Notes under the pieces: generated by a model
The model's database searches: none
Seen by the model: only the letters and a program-made list of their open reading frames with translations
What the model was told of the DNA's origin: nothing
Position numbers and translations under genes: made by a program
DNA from: Alphaproteobacteria bacterium
GTDB taxonomy: Bacteria > Pseudomonadota > Alphaproteobacteria > Paracaedibacterales > CAITNM01
Reading direction: 5' to 3'
Assembly (NCBI GenBank): GCA_021298215.1
Contig: JAJTEE010000003.1
Span: forward strand, 1-64,000
Length of the DNA stretch: 64,000 nt
Part shown: one piece after another, positions 17,405 to 27,806 of the stretch
Position numbering within the stretch: position 1 is the first letter of the stretch
Layout of the letters: each line of letters begins with the position of its first letter

Positions 17405-18001
17405 ATGAATCCTATATTGATAGATATTCCTGAAACAATAGAATCCTCAACTATTACCTTGCAAATGCCGAAAGCTGGTTATGGGGAGGGCTTACACCAA
17501 GCAATAATGGATGGTTATGAAGACTACGTTAAGTACTTAAACTGGTCTGTGGTACCTCCAACAAAAGAAATGGTTGAGGAAGATTGCCGAAAGCATCATG
17601 CAGATTTTATCTTAAGAAGTTTTATTCGGTATCTCATTATTGAAAAGGCTACAAAGACTATTGTTGGAAGATGTGCTTTCCCTTCTTTTCAAACAAATTG
17701 GCAAATTCCACAATTTGGCATTTCTTACTTTATTCGAAGAAGTTCGAGAAAAAAAGGATATGCAACCGCAGCTGCTGGGATGATGGTACGTTTAGCCTTT
17801 GAGAAACTACGAGCCAAAAAGGTAGAAATTCATTGCGATGCTGAAAATAATGCAAGCGCCCAAATTCCTTTAAAGCTTGGTTTTAAACTGGAGTATACTC
17901 AAAAGGGAGGGTGGCCAAGGCATGATGGAAATTTAGCGGAGCTGCAAACATATTCTATTTTTTCCAAAGACCCATTACTCCATTTGGAATGTGTGTGGTA
18001 A
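17405..18001 (+). CDS. GNAT-family N-acetyltransferase (RimJ/RimL type)
   Basis: I start at ATG 17405 (GGTGA 7 nt upstream), giving 198 residues with the normal family N-terminus; an earlier in-frame ATG at 17333 would add 24 residues. The GNAT core is visible as YLIIEKATKTIVGRCAF (beta 2-4), FGISYFIRRSSRKKGYATAA (acetyl-CoA P-loop with RKKGYA), and EIHCDAENNASAQIPLKLGFKLE. RimJ/L-type enzymes acetylate ribosomal or other N-terminal amines. No signal peptide. Confidence 0.85.
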   Translation: MNPILIDIPETIESSTITLQMPKAGYGEGLHQAIMDGYEDYVKYLNWSVVPPTKEMVEEDCRKHHADFILRSFIRYLIIEKATKTIVGRCAFPSFQTNWQIPQFGISYFIRRSSRKKGYATAAAGMMVRLAFEKLRAKKVEIHCDAENNASAQIPLKLGFKLEYTQKGGWPRHDGNLAELQTYSIFSKDPLLHLECVW

Positions 18002-18021
18002 GAACTCAAATTTCCTTTGAT

Positions 18022-19338
18022 TTAGGCAATTTTACTTTCTAAAGGTATTTTTTTCTCAGAGTTTGTATTTTGTTCTAACGATTTTTCTTGATTTTCTAAT
18101 TTTTCAAAGTGCCTAAGACCAAGAATATATCCTAAAAAGACAGGGCAAGAGATGATAAGAGTTCCCCAACTGCCTAAGTGCCGCGTTAGATAAACGAGAC
18201 CAAAAGATGCAATAACATAAGTTACAGCGCGCGATAAGGCATAGGTAAAGCTAATATAGGTGAAGCGCTTTAACACTGGAAAATACTTATAAAAAATAGA
18301 AGTTGCAGGGGAGGCATCTGCTGCGAAGAAGATAATACTAGATTGCAGCAAAAGAACATGCACATTATTTTGGAGGTGATTGAGCCAATAGGGAAAACTT
18401 AGCATGATGAGGGCTGATATAATAAATTTAACTTTTAAAATTTTTAAAGGGTATACCCGATAACTTAAAAAAACGAATAATAAGTATGTACTAATTTGCA
18501 CGATGGAAACGATAAAATTTTGGTGAATAATCTGTTCAGGGCTGTAACTAAACGAGTCCTTTAGAACAATGCCACAATGCATGTAAGAAAGGTAAAAGCA
18601 TAAAGGCCACATGCAATCCATTGAGAATAAGGCGAGTAGATTTTTATAACATACCTTTTCCTGCTTGTTGGGCTGGGTTTTTTGAGGTCGGCCGGCTTTA
18701 CGCTTTGCTTCTGTAAAGTCAGGGGTCTCTCGTAAAAATACTCTTGCTGCTGCACCTACAAGAGCAATGATAGCTCCTACTCCAAAAATAATACGCCAAT
18801 TAAGTCCACAGTATGTTACAAGGGAGGCAACGGCTAAGGATGCTCCTCCGCCTATAGCTGACGCAAAGGCAAGCAAAGCAACAGCAGAATATTTTGCAGG
18901 TGCATTAATAACTTCGCTTAAATATAGTTGAGCGCCAGTAAGCTCTCCCATCGCGGACATTCCTTGCACAATGCGGCATATTGTGACAATCCAGGAAGCA
19001 ACGATTCCAATTTGTGCATAGGTGGGAAGGTTTGCCATAAAAACACAAGACAATGACATGAACATAATAGTTAAAATAACGGTGACTTTACGCCCAACAT
19101 AATCTCCTATAAAGCCAAAAATAAGAGCTCCTATAGGCCTAAATATATATGTTGTGCAAAATGCAAAGGCCGCAAGTAGGCTTGCTGTATGGGAGTCTGT
19201 CTTTGGGAAGAATAATTCATTCAAAAGAACAGCCATGTGGACATAGAGCATTAAATCGAAATACTCCAGAAATGTGCCTATCGACAAAAGACCAACAGCC
19301 TGTTTTTGCTCTTTATTCAATGAAGTAAATATTTTCAT
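18022..19338 (-). CDS. MFS transporter, ProP/metabolite:H+ symporter type
   Basis: The 438-residue protein has 12 predicted transmembrane segments and the MFS loop 2-3 signature RPIGALIFGFIGDYVGRK (about residues 67-84), with the paired RETPDF motif after segment 6, both as in ProP-like MHS carriers. It is a close paralogue of the gene immediately upstream (stop to start 31 bp) and probably co-transcribed with it. Such tandem ProP-like carriers are common in intracellular Alphaproteobacteria. The substrate is unknown (compatible solute, organic acid or amino acid). The C-terminus ends in a charged tail. Confidence 0.88.
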   Translation of the reverse strand: MKIFTSLNKEQKQAVGLLSIGTFLEYFDLMLYVHMAVLLNELFFPKTDSHTASLLAAFAFCTTYIFRPIGALIFGFIGDYVGRKVTVILTIMFMSLSCVFMANLPTYAQIGIVASWIVTICRIVQGMSAMGELTGAQLYLSEVINAPAKYSAVALLAFASAIGGGASLAVASLVTYCGLNWRIIFGVGAIIALVGAAARVFLRETPDFTEAKRKAGRPQKTQPNKQEKVCYKNLLALFSMDCMWPLCFYLSYMHCGIVLKDSFSYSPEQIIHQNFIVSIVQISTYLLFVFLSYRVYPLKILKVKFIISALIMLSFPYWLNHLQNNVHVLLLQSSIIFFAADASPATSIFYKYFPVLKRFTYISFTYALSRAVTYVIASFGLVYLTRHLGSWGTLIISCPVFLGYILGLRHFEKLENQEKSLEQNTNSEKKIPLESKIA

Positions 19339-19369
19339 TGGTTAATTTTTCTCCTTCGCGCTATTGAAA

Positions 19370-20704
19370 CTAAGCGACAAGTGGCTCCAGATTTTGAGCT
19401 GGTGGTCTATTATTTATTTGGTCAAGCTTTTCAAAATGTCTTAATCCAAGCATATATCCAATGCATACCGGTACCATAACAATCAAAATACCCCAATTTC
19501 CAAATTTCTCTGTTAAATACACTAAGCCAAAAGAAGTTATCACATAAGTTAAGGCACGCGATAAGGCATAAGTGAAGCTAATGTATGTAAATCGTTTGAA
19601 GACGGGGAAATACTTATAAAAAATTGATGTTGCTGGTGCCGCATCTGCTGCGAAAAATATAATAGCTGATTGTAATAAAAGTAAGTAGAAAGGGTCAGCT
19701 ATTTGATCAAGCCAATAAGGGCAAGTTATCATGATTAGAAAAGAGACAATGAGTTTAACCTTTAAAATGACAAGAGGATAAACTTTGTAGCTCAAAAACA
19801 CGAATAGTAACAAGCTCAGTATTTGTACCACAGATACGATGAAATTCTGATGGATAATTTGTTCAGGAGTTAAGTTAAAAGTAGTTTTTAAAAGACCACC
19901 ACAATAAACGTAGGCAAAATAAAAGCATAAAGGCCACATGCAGTCCATCAAAAATAAGGCTAATGATGTTTTTTGATTAACTTTTTCTCGTTCGATGAAG
20001 TCTTCCCTAAGTTTTTTGTTCTCAAAATTCTTTTCATTAAAGACTTCTTTTATTCTACGCTTAGCATCGGCGAAATCTGGTGTTTCTCGTAATTTTGTTC
20101 GAGCTACAGCGCCAATAACAGCGATTGTTGCTCCTACCCAAAAGGCGAGACGCCAATTAAGCCCAAATGATGTAACAAAGGAGGCAAGTCCAAGTGCCGC
20201 TGATGTCCCAAGAGAAACAGCAAATGCAAGAAATGCTACGGCTGAGTATCGCGCGGGTGGTTGTAATGTTTCGCTTAAGTAAAGTTGAGCGCCTGATATT
20301 TCTCCCATCGAAGACATTCCTTGGATAATACGACAAATAGTGACAACCCAAGCTGCTGTTATACCAATTTGTGCATAAGTTGGTAAGTTAGCCATGATTA
20401 AGCATGAAAAAGACATCATCGTTGTGGTAATAACAACAGTGACTTTTCTGCCTATATGATCCCCGATATACCCAAAAATAAGAGCACCTATTGGACGTAG
20501 AAGATATGTTGAGCAAAAGGCAAAAGCAGTTAATAAAGAGGCTGTGTGAGCATCAGTTTTAGGAAAAAAAAGTTCATTTAATAATACTGCCATATGAATA
20601 TAAATCATAAGGTCAAAGTACTCCAAGAAAGTACCTATGGACAGTAAAGCTACTGATTCACCTTGATCTCTGTTTAATCCAAACATATTTCTACCTGTCT
20701 TCAT
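19370..20704 (-). CDS. MFS transporter, ProP-like (paralogue of downstream gene)
   Basis: The 444-residue protein has the same 12-segment plan as its neighbour and nearly identical signatures: IGTFLEYFDLMIYIHMAVLL, RPIGALIFGYIGDHIGRK, LRETPDF. The two differ mainly in the central loop (about 215-245, here longer and charged) and the C-terminal tail. This one is first in the tandem. A 447-bp non-coding stretch lies upstream and should hold the promoter. Confidence 0.88.
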   Translation of the reverse strand: MKTGRNMFGLNRDQGESVALLSIGTFLEYFDLMIYIHMAVLLNELFFPKTDAHTASLLTAFAFCSTYLLRPIGALIFGYIGDHIGRKVTVVITTTMMSFSCLIMANLPTYAQIGITAAWVVTICRIIQGMSSMGEISGAQLYLSETLQPPARYSAVAFLAFAVSLGTSAALGLASFVTSFGLNWRLAFWVGATIAVIGAVARTKLRETPDFADAKRRIKEVFNEKNFENKKLREDFIEREKVNQKTSLALFLMDCMWPLCFYFAYVYCGGLLKTTFNLTPEQIIHQNFIVSVVQILSLLLFVFLSYKVYPLVILKVKLIVSFLIMITCPYWLDQIADPFYLLLLQSAIIFFAADAAPATSIFYKYFPVFKRFTYISFTYALSRALTYVITSFGLVYLTEKFGNWGILIVMVPVCIGYMLGLRHFEKLDQINNRPPAQNLEPLVA

Positions 20705-21151
20705 TTGTTGTTAAAACTAGTTAAACTCACAAATCTAAAGAGTGTGTTTTCTAGATTTTTGTAAATTGAAAAGAATACACACACCTCAGACATATTTTGC
20801 CTTCAATTTAAGAATAGAATCGAAATAGGGAAGATGTCCAATAAGACTTTTATGTTTTGTTAAAAAGGAATTTTTTAATAGTGTTTTTTTTAGCATGAGG
20901 CCTATCGCTCCAAAAAATAAAAAAAATTTTTGATGCTGAAGTCAAATTTTTGCATTTCATATTGATGAGAAAAATTCTCTTTAGAGATGCTTTTTTTCAT
21001 ACTTTTAACACAAATATCTCTGCGGATTTGTCTCCTATTTATCATTTCTTGAATATTTAGGCAATACCTAGGTGGCTTATAATTTTTTAAGAGGTATAAG
21101 TTTGCAATCCTTTATTTACTTTAGAGACTAAGAGAAATTTTATTTTTTGAT
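20705..21151. other. 447-bp intergenic region without recognisable gene
   Basis: AT-rich spacer between the MFS tandem and the M50 protease gene, the only intergenic stretch above 300 bp in the window. I see no ORF over about 20 codons with a ribosome binding site, no tRNA-like fold and no strong hairpin. It presumably contains the promoter of the MFS tandem at its left end. Confidence 0.6.
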
Positions 21152-21763
21152 TTAAATTAATTTATTTAAAAAATTTAGAATGATATTTGCAATAATAAAA
21201 ATAATTTTATGAAAAAAAGAATTGAATAGGGTGAGGGCACCAATAATAATCAATAAACCAAACCTCTCAAAGAAATGAAAAATAGGATGGCTTTGCGATA
21301 AAAAGCAAGTCACTATACGGCCGCCATCTAGGGGTAGAATAGGTAGCAAGTTAAAAGCAGCCAAAATGACATTGATTTGCACCGCTGTATTCATTGTTTC
21401 GTCATTAAATATGCCAATTTTCCACAATATACCTGCAAAAAGTGCGAGGATAATATTTGTGAGTGGCCCTGCGAAAGCCACCAGGAAGACCCCTAACGTT
21501 TGGGGCCTAAGGTTTGTAAAGTTTACGGGTACAGGTTTTGCCCAACCAATGAGGAAAGGAGCGTTGGTTACAAATAGTAAAAAGGGTAAGACTAAGGATC
21601 CTAAGGGGTCAATGTGGCTAAATGGGTTTGCGCTTAGCCTTCCCGCCTGCTGAGCTGTTCGATCTCCGAAGACATAGGCCATTAAGCCATGCCCAATCTC
21701 ATGAAGAACGATTGATACAATTAAGCATAAAATTTTTAATAAAAATTGCGATAAATCTGCCAT
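21152..21763 (-). CDS. site-2-protease-like membrane metallopeptidase (M50)
   Basis: The 203-residue protein carries the zinc motif HEIGHG (about residues 21-26) in the first membrane segment, and the third ligand in NLLPILPLDGGR (about 136-147). This is the small cytosol-facing M50B/rhomboid-free subtype without a PDZ domain. Five to six membrane segments are visible. Such proteases cut membrane-bound regulators, but the substrate is unknown. It stands alone, and the nrdJ gene starts 220 bp away on the other strand. Confidence 0.9.
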   Translation of the reverse strand: MADLSQFLLKILCLIVSIVLHEIGHGLMAYVFGDRTAQQAGRLSANPFSHIDPLGSLVLPFLLFVTNAPFLIGWAKPVPVNFTNLRPQTLGVFLVAFAGPLTNIILALFAGILWKIGIFNDETMNTAVQINVILAAFNLLPILPLDGGRIVTCFLSQSHPIFHFFERFGLLIIIGALTLFNSFFHKIIFIIANIILNFLNKLI

Positions 21764-21982
21764 TTTTGTGATTTTTTTACAACATTTTGTTTTTTTAATG
21801 CTTTATCAAGTTTACTTACACATCTTTTTTATGAATTTCAAGTCTTGAAATATATTAATTTTTGAATATTAATAAAATCATTCTTCGACATAAATGTATC
21901 ACGTTCTTCAGGGTTTTTCTAAAGAAATGTGATTTTTTGTCGACTGATGCAGGTTGATTTATTTTTTAGCAGTGAGGTTTTA

Positions 21983-24900
21983 ATGAAAATACGCCGTCGA
22001 TTTACGGTTGCAGGGCAATCCCCATATGAAGGAATAGATTTCCGCTTGACTGCTAGTGAGATAAAAAATCCGGATGGATCTGTTGTTTTTCATCAAGACA
22101 ATATTGAGGTTCCTGCCCATTGGTCGCAAGTGGCAAGTGACGTCATTGCGCAAAAGTATTTTCGTAAAGCTGGAGTTCCAGAAGAACTAGTAGCTGTTAA
22201 AGAAGATGATATTCCGACATGGTTACAACGTAAAAAGGCAAAAGCAGGCAGTTCAACGCGAGGAGAACGTTCGGCAAAAGAAGTATTCAATCGTTTGGCG
22301 GGTACATGGACGTACTGGGGCTGGAAAAATGGATACTTTGATACGGAAGATGATGCGCGTAGCTTTTATGACGAAATGCAATACATGCTTTGTATGCAAA
22401 TTGCAGCACCTAATTCTCCTCAATGGTTTAATACAGGTATTTACTGGGCTTATGGCGTAGATGGTCCAGCGCAAGGCCATTTCTTCGTGGATGAAAAGAC
22501 AGGTCAATTAAAGCAATCAACCTCAGCTTATGAGCGTCCTCAACCACATGCTTGTTTCATTCAGTCAGTAAGTGATGATTTGGTGAATGAAGGCGGGATT
22601 ATGGATCTTTGGGTTCGTGAAGCGCGTTTGTTTAAATATGGCTCTGGGACAGGGTCAAACTTTTCTCAATTACGTGGGTCAGGCGAGAAATTATCTGGAG
22701 GAGGGGTTTCTTCTGGTTTGATGAGTTTCTTACGTATTGGTGATCGTTCAGCTGGCGCTATTAAATCTGGTGGTACGACACGACGTGCTGCAAAAATGGT
22801 GGTGCTAGATATTGATCATCCAGATGTTATCAATTTTATTGATTGGAAAGTAGTTGAAGAGCAAAAAGTTGCAGCACTGGTGACAGGTTCTAAACTTAAC
22901 CAAGTTCATTTAAATGAAATTATTACAGCATGTATTAACAACGATTTAAAAGAAATGGATCGTTTTAATGCTAAAACAAATCCTGGCTTAAAAGCAGCTA
23001 TTCGTGCGGCGCGCACGGCTTTAGTTCCTGAGAATTATATAAGGCGAGCTATTCATATGGCTCAACTTGGGTACACAAGCTTTCCTTTCTCAACATATAA
23101 TACTGACTGGGATAGCGAAGCGTATGGAACGGTTTCTGGGCAAAACTCTAACAACACCGTACGCGTTACAAACACATTTTTAGAAAGCGTTCTAGAAGAC
23201 AAAGAGTGGAGCTTAACAGCAAGAACCAATGGGGAAACTATTAAAAAGCTTCCTGCTAAAGAACTATGGGATAAGATCGGTTTTGCTGCGTGGGCATGTG
23301 CGGATCCGGGGATTCAATTTGATACTACAATTAATGAATGGCATACATGTCCGAATAGTGGTCGAATTAATGCGTCTAATCCGTGTTCTGAATATATGTT
23401 CCTTAATGACACGGCTTGTAACCTTGCTTCAATTAACTTGGTAACGCTTTATAAAGATGGTCAATTTGATATAGCGGCTTATGAGCATGCTATTTCTCTT
23501 TGGACGATGGTTCTAGAAATTGCTGTGTTAATGGCGCAATTCCCTTCAAGATCTATTGCACAATTATCATATGATTTCCGTACCCTTGGTTTAGGCTATG
23601 GAAACTTGGGTGGCCTTTTGATGGCAATGGGTATTGCGTATGATAGCCCTGAAGGACGATGCATCGGTGGTGCGCTTGCGGCTATTTTAACGGGTGTGAG
23701 CTATAGAACATCAGCGTTAATGTCTAAAGAATTAGGCGCATTCCCAGGATATGCAAAAAATAAAGAACCAATGCTTCGCGTGATGCGCAACCATCGTCGT
23801 GCAGCTTATGGTGAAACGCAGGGTTATGAAGGGCTATCGATATTGCCAGTTGCGCTTCGAGCAAGTGATTGTACAGTGCCAGGGCTTATTGAAGCTGCAT
23901 GTCAATCATGGGATGAAGCCGTATCTCTAGGAGAGCAGTTTGGTTATCGTAACGCTCAAACGACGTGTATAGCACCAACCGGAACGATCGGTTTGGTAAT
24001 GGATTGTGATACAACGGGTATCGAGCCAGACTTTGCCTTAGTGAAATTTAAGAAGTTAGCTGGTGGTGGATATTTTAAGATCATTAACCAAATGGTGCCT
24101 TCGGCTCTGAAAATGTTGGGGTATACACCTGAGCAAGTTCAAGATATTTCAAATTATGCGGTGGGATATACATCCATTGAGAATGCCCCTGGGGTAAACT
24201 ATGCAGCTTTAAAAGCCAAGGGTTTCAGGGACAAAGAGCTAAAATTAATTGAGAACGCGGTAAAAAATGCTTTTGATATTAAGTTTGCCTTTAATAGATA
24301 TACGTTGGGTGAGGATTTTTGCAAAAATACGTTGAAGCTAAGTGATGAGCAATTAAGCGATCCGGCTTTTGATATGCTGACGCATCTTGGCTTTAGTAAG
24401 CAAGACATTGAAGAAGCGAATACGTATTGTTGTGGTTCCATGACTTTAGAAGGTGCTCCACATCTAAAGGTTGAACATTTACCTGTTTTTGATTGTGCAA
24501 ATCCTTGCGGTCGCACGGGAAAAAGATTTTTATCTTTTGACAGCCATATTGAAATGATGGCAGCTGTTCAGCCGTTTATCAGTGGTGCAATTTCGAAGAC
24601 AATCAATATGCCTGCTTTGTCAACTGTTGAAGACTGTCAATCAGCGTATATGAAGTCTTGGCGTCTATGCTTAAAGGCAAATGCTTTGTATCGCGATGGG
24701 TCAAAACTTTCTCAGCCCCTTAATAGCTTAGCATTTGATGAGGATGAAGCGGAAGAAATTGCGCAGATGCCTCAAACGCAAAAAGCTCAAGTTGTAGCCG
24801 AAAAGATTATAGAGCGCGTGATAGAGCGTGTTATTCATGAGTCAAAACGTGAAAAATTACCTAATCGCCGTGGTGGCTATACGCAAAAAGCTGTAGTTGG

Positions 24901-25567
24901 TGGCCATAAGATTTATATTAGAACGGGCGAGTATGAGAATGGTAAACTTGGTGAAATCTTTGTGGATATGCACAAAGAAGGCGCTTCCTTCCGTTCTTTG
25001 ATGCATAACTTTGCGATGGCGATTTCTATTGGTTTGCAATATGGTGTGCCTTTAGAAGAATATGTTGAAGCCTTTACATTCACACGCTTCGAGCCATCAG
25101 GAATGGTGGAAGGAAATGATTGGGTGAAAATTGCAACGTCAATTCTTGACTATATTTTCCGCGATTTAGCTATCAATTATTTAGGACGTCATGATCTTGC
25201 ACATGTTCAACCGAATGACCTAACGCCAGATACTATTGGTGATAGAACTGATTATATGGTGACGCGTTCAGAAGAAGGTGAAGAGCCGTTAATTGTTGAA
25301 ACAACGGTTAATATTCGTGATGAAATTGTTGCTATGGATACAACAAGTGAATATGTCGGGGGTTTTGAAGCGAAAGCAACGGGTACATATGGTACATCAA
25401 ATGTTGTATCGTACTCTTCATCAAAACGTAAGATTGAAAAATCGATGCAAGCAAAACTTCAAGGATACGAAGGGGATGCATGTGGAGAGTGCGGAAACTT
25501 TACAATGGTTCGCAATGGGACATGTTTGAAGTGTGTAACTTGTGGGTCGACGAGTGGTTGCTCATAA
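21983..25567 (+). CDS. nrdJ: vitamin B12-dependent (class II) ribonucleotide reductase
   Basis: Class II ribonucleotide reductase makes deoxynucleotides with adenosylcobalamin. I take ATG 21983 (GAGG upstream, normal N-terminus [15 protein letters not shown]), 1194 residues, rather than an in-frame start 54 bp earlier. Visible are [19 protein letters not shown] (substrate site and first redox Cys), [20 protein letters not shown], the allosteric region and a C-terminal cysteine cluster [21 protein letters not shown] that serves as the redox/zinc tail. No class I nrdAB genes lie in the window. A strong terminator follows at 25586. A cobalamin adenosyltransferase gene is about 800 bp downstream. 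Confidence 0.97.
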   Translation: MKIRRRFTVAGQSPYEGIDFRLTASEIKNPDGSVVFHQDNIEVPAHWSQVASDVIAQKYFRKAGVPEELVAVKEDDIPTWLQRKKAKAGSSTRGERSAKEVFNRLAGTWTYWGWKNGYFDTEDDARSFYDEMQYMLCMQIAAPNSPQWFNTGIYWAYGVDGPAQGHFFVDEKTGQLKQSTSAYERPQPHACFIQSVSDDLVNEGGIMDLWVREARLFKYGSGTGSNFSQLRGSGEKLSGGGVSSGLMSFLRIGDRSAGAIKSGGTTRRAAKMVVLDIDHPDVINFIDWKVVEEQKVAALVTGSKLNQVHLNEIITACINNDLKEMDRFNAKTNPGLKAAIRAARTALVPENYIRRAIHMAQLGYTSFPFSTYNTDWDSEAYGTVSGQNSNNTVRVTNTFLESVLEDKEWSLTARTNGETIKKLPAKELWDKIGFAAWACADPGIQFDTTINEWHTCPNSGRINASNPCSEYMFLNDTACNLASINLVTLYKDGQFDIAAYEHAISLWTMVLEIAVLMAQFPSRSIAQLSYDFRTLGLGYGNLGGLLMAMGIAYDSPEGRCIGGALAAILTGVSYRTSALMSKELGAFPGYAKNKEPMLRVMRNHRRAAYGETQGYEGLSILPVALRASDCTVPGLIEAACQSWDEAVSLGEQFGYRNAQTTCIAPTGTIGLVMDCDTTGIEPDFALVKFKKLAGGGYFKIINQMVPSALKMLGYTPEQVQDISNYAVGYTSIENAPGVNYAALKAKGFRDKELKLIENAVKNAFDIKFAFNRYTLGEDFCKNTLKLSDEQLSDPAFDMLTHLGFSKQDIEEANTYCCGSMTLEGAPHLKVEHLPVFDCANPCGRTGKRFLSFDSHIEMMAAVQPFISGAISKTINMPALSTVEDCQSAYMKSWRLCLKANALYRDGSKLSQPLNSLAFDEDEAEEIAQMPQTQKAQVVAEKIIERVIERVIHESKREKLPNRRGGYTQKAVVGGHKIYIRTGEYENGKLGEIFVDMHKEGASFRSLMHNFAMAISIGLQYGVPLEEYVEAFTFTRFEPSGMVEGNDWVKIATSILDYIFRDLAINYLGRHDLAHVQPNDLTPDTIGDRTDYMVTRSEEGEEPLIVETTVNIRDEIVAMDTTSEYVGGFEAKATGTYGTSNVVSYSSSKRKIEKSMQAKLQGYEGDACGECGNFTMVRNGTCLKCVTCGSTSGCS

Positions 25568-25585
25568 GATATATCTAACTTTTAT

Positions 25586-25615
25586 AAAAAAGGCCGCTTT
25601 CAGAGCGGCTTTTTT
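25586..25615 (+). terminator. intrinsic terminator after nrdJ
   Basis: GCCGCT (25593-25598) and AGCGGC (25604-25609) pair with a 5-nt loop, the arms extended by A run and T run, and are followed by TTTTTTATTT. This is a textbook rho-independent terminator. Confidence 0.9.
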
Positions 25616-25779
25616 ATTTATTAACTCTCTTGCCAGATACTGATAAAAAAATCTGAAATTGAAATGATTTATCAAAAAAACTCATCGATCGATATTAATA
25701 CTAATTTATATTGAAAAGCACTTCCGTTTATTAAATATCTAAATTATGCTAAATATATTGCTTCTAATTTAAAAAGTAG

Positions 25780-26376
25780 ATGGAATCTTTAAATACAGAA
25801 ATTCTTGTGGTGATGATTGCAGTAGGCGCCTATTTCTTTGCAGCTATTCCGTTTGGGTTGGTGTTATCAAAGTTTGCAGGATTGGGTGACATTAGAAATA
25901 TAGGATCAGGAAACATCGGTGCAACGAATGTACTTAGAACGGGTAATAAGAAAATAGCAGCTCTGACGCTATTTTTTGACGTTTTAAAAGGAATGATGGT
26001 TGTTCTTGTGAGTGCGCATTTTATTCCAGGACATGAATATGCTTTAGGGTTTCTGGCCATCTTTGCTCATATATTTCCTATATATTTAAAGTTTAAAGGT
26101 GGAAAAGGGGTCGCTACAGCGCTTGGAGTGTATTTTGCGTGGAGTCCTTTTTTGGGGCTTTCTGTGTTGGTAACGTGGCTTATAACGGCAAAAATATTTA
26201 GGATATCTTCGCTTTCAGCACTTGTCGCAGCTTTATGTGCTCCTTTCTTCACGTATTTTCTTGGAGTGAATGCTGAGGCAATTCCTTTTACAGTGTTAAT
26301 TGCAGCAGTGTTGCTTTATACTCACCGAGAAAATATTAAAAGAATTTTTAATAAGCAAGAACCCTTCATTTCTTAA
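25780..26376 (+). CDS. plsY: glycerol-3-phosphate acyltransferase PlsY
   Basis: The 198-residue membrane protein has the PlsY motifs IGSGNIGATNVLRTG (about 46-60), the central GKGVATALGVY, and five membrane segments with an N-terminal IPFGLVLSK. It moves acyl from acyl-phosphate to glycerol-3-phosphate in phospholipid synthesis. The stop lies in TAAGGAGG, which is the RBS of the next gene, so the two are co-translated. Confidence 0.95.
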   Translation: MESLNTEILVVMIAVGAYFFAAIPFGLVLSKFAGLGDIRNIGSGNIGATNVLRTGNKKIAALTLFFDVLKGMMVVLVSAHFIPGHEYALGFLAIFAHIFPIYLKFKGGKGVATALGVYFAWSPFLGLSVLVTWLITAKIFRISSLSALVAALCAPFFTYFLGVNAEAIPFTVLIAAVLLYTHRENIKRIFNKQEPFIS

Positions 26377-26384
26377 GGAGGAAT

Positions 26385-26933
26385 ATGGTTCAAATTACAC
26401 GCATTTACACACGTTCGGGCGATAAGGGAAGAACTGCTCTTGGGGATGGAACGCGAAGAAAAAAATCGGATATTCGCTTTGAAACCATAGGTGCCATTGA
26501 TGAGGTCAATGCGTATTGCGGATTAGTTGCTACAGAAGTTCCAGCAACAGTTTGTAAGCTTATTAGACGTATTCAAAATGATCTATTTGATCTTGGCGCT
26601 GATTTGGCTGTGCCACACGGAGAGGGGCTTCGCGTAGGCATTAAGCAGGTGGAATTTTTAGAAAAACAAATAGATAAGTTCAATGCTACTTTAGAGCCAT
26701 TAGATTCCTTTGTGCTGCCAGGCGGAACAAAAAATAGTGCCCTAATGCATGTAGCAAGAACAGTTACCAGACGCGCAGAACGCAGCATGGTGTTACTAAA
26801 TGAGTATGAGCTTGTAAACACTCATGCTTTACAATATATAAACCGCTTGTCAGATTTTTTGTTTGTTTTGTGTCGTCACCTAAATGATGATGGAAAATCA
26901 GATGTGCTCTGGGTTCCTGGTGCTAATAGGTAG
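26385..26933 (+). CDS. pduO: ATP:cob(I)alamin adenosyltransferase, PduO type
   Basis: The 182-residue protein has the PduO N-terminal ATP-binding motif YTRSGDKGRTALGDGTRRKKSD, FETIGAIDEVNAYCG, and the LPGGTKNSALMHVARTVTRRAER stretch in the C-terminal helical bundle. It makes adenosylcobalamin, the cofactor of the NrdJ enzyme encoded just upstream. AAGGAGG at 26374-26380 serves the start. It probably forms an operon with plsY. No corrinoid synthesis or transport gene is in the window, which fits scavenging of cobalamin. Confidence 0.95.
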   Translation: MVQITRIYTRSGDKGRTALGDGTRRKKSDIRFETIGAIDEVNAYCGLVATEVPATVCKLIRRIQNDLFDLGADLAVPHGEGLRVGIKQVEFLEKQIDKFNATLEPLDSFVLPGGTKNSALMHVARTVTRRAERSMVLLNEYELVNTHALQYINRLSDFLFVLCRHLNDDGKSDVLWVPGANR

Positions 26934-26949
26934 TTTTTTAATTAGGTAA

Positions 26950-27026
26950 TGGTCGGGACGAGAGGATTCGAACCTCCGACATCCAGTACCCAAAACTGGC
27001 GCGCTACCAGGCTGCGCTACGTCCCG
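26950..27026 (-). tRNA. tRNA-Pro (UGG)
   Basis: The minus strand folds as a full cloverleaf of 77 nt with acceptor CGGGACG/CGTCCCG, a D arm, a five-pair anticodon stem CCAGT/ACTGG around loop TTTGGGT (anticodon TGG), the T arm GGAGGTTCGAATCCTC, discriminator A and an encoded CCA end. Confidence 0.97.
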
Positions 27027-27089
27027 AACTCTACATACAGTATCTGAAAAAAAGTCAGTTGCCAAGTAAAATCAAGGGCTCTTTTGTAT

Positions 27090-27806
27090 TCAAGGCTGAA
27101 TAAATTTCTTAATGCCTTCTGATCCCTCAAAATGTGAGGTTCTGTTCGAATCAATGGTAATTGTAAAAGGCTCACGCGCTGATTTGAGATCAAGGGAGTG
27201 GAGAATTTCTTCATGATGTGATGCTTCTACGTTATTAAATATGCTAATAAATTCAAAATTTGCGATGAGGGTATTATTTTGCAGGGTTAGGGATTGTATT
27301 TTGTAATGAAATTCAAGACTAGAAATGCTTTCTTTCGAGCAAAATTCTTCGGGTATGTACCGAGAGACTTGGCAGCTATAGCCTGACAATGGGTAGGTGG
27401 CGACAACGCTAATATTTTCTCCGAAGCTCATAATTTGGCCGAAAACGTGATGTTCTCCAGTCCCTCCCGTAGAGGTAACAATAATGACTTCATTGGACGC
27501 TAAAAAGGCCATTTCTTCCTGAGAAAGAACGGCAAATATAGGGCCGCATTCTATTGTATGTATAGGTTTATCTTGTGAAATAATGTATAAAATCCCAAGA
27601 TGTGAGCCGCCGGCAAAACTCAGAAAGGTATACTCAATATTATTGATTTTGAGCTTGCGCAGATAATCAGGTGACATTTTGTGTATAAGCTTATTTTTGT
27701 AATACTCATTTTTGGTGTGAGGAATAAGCAAATCATAGGTGTCAGCCAGGGCGCAAAATCCTCTAGAAATAAAAAGCGAAATTACCAATATTAATACTTT
27801 TTTCAT
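27090..27806 (-). CDS. exported protein of unknown function, coupled to eptA-like gene
   Basis: The 238-residue product has a signal peptide (MKKVLILVISLFISRGFCALA), then a mixed alpha/beta domain with phrases such as NIEYTFLSFAGGSHLGILY, IIVTSTGGTGEHHVF and CGPIF, but no known catalytic signature. It overlaps the end of the phosphoethanolamine transferase gene in ATGA (27803-27806), so it probably acts in the same envelope process. The start at 27806 is the only plausible one. Confidence 0.7.
   Translation of the reverse strand: MKKVLILVISLFISRGFCALADTYDLLIPHTKNEYYKNKLIHKMSPDYLRKLKINNIEYTFLSFAGGSHLGILYIISQDKPIHTIECGPIFAVLSQEEMAFLASNEVIIVTSTGGTGEHHVFGQIMSFGENISVVATYPLSGYSCQVSRYIPEEFCSKESISSLEFHYKIQSLTLQNNTLIANFEFISIFNNVEASHHEEILHSLDLKSAREPFTITIDSNRTSHFEGSEGIKKFIQP

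Noticed and set aside
21764..21982. Cobalamin riboswitch upstream of nrdJ
   Set aside because: I looked for a B12-box-like conserved stretch and saw none in this 219-bp AT-rich gap.
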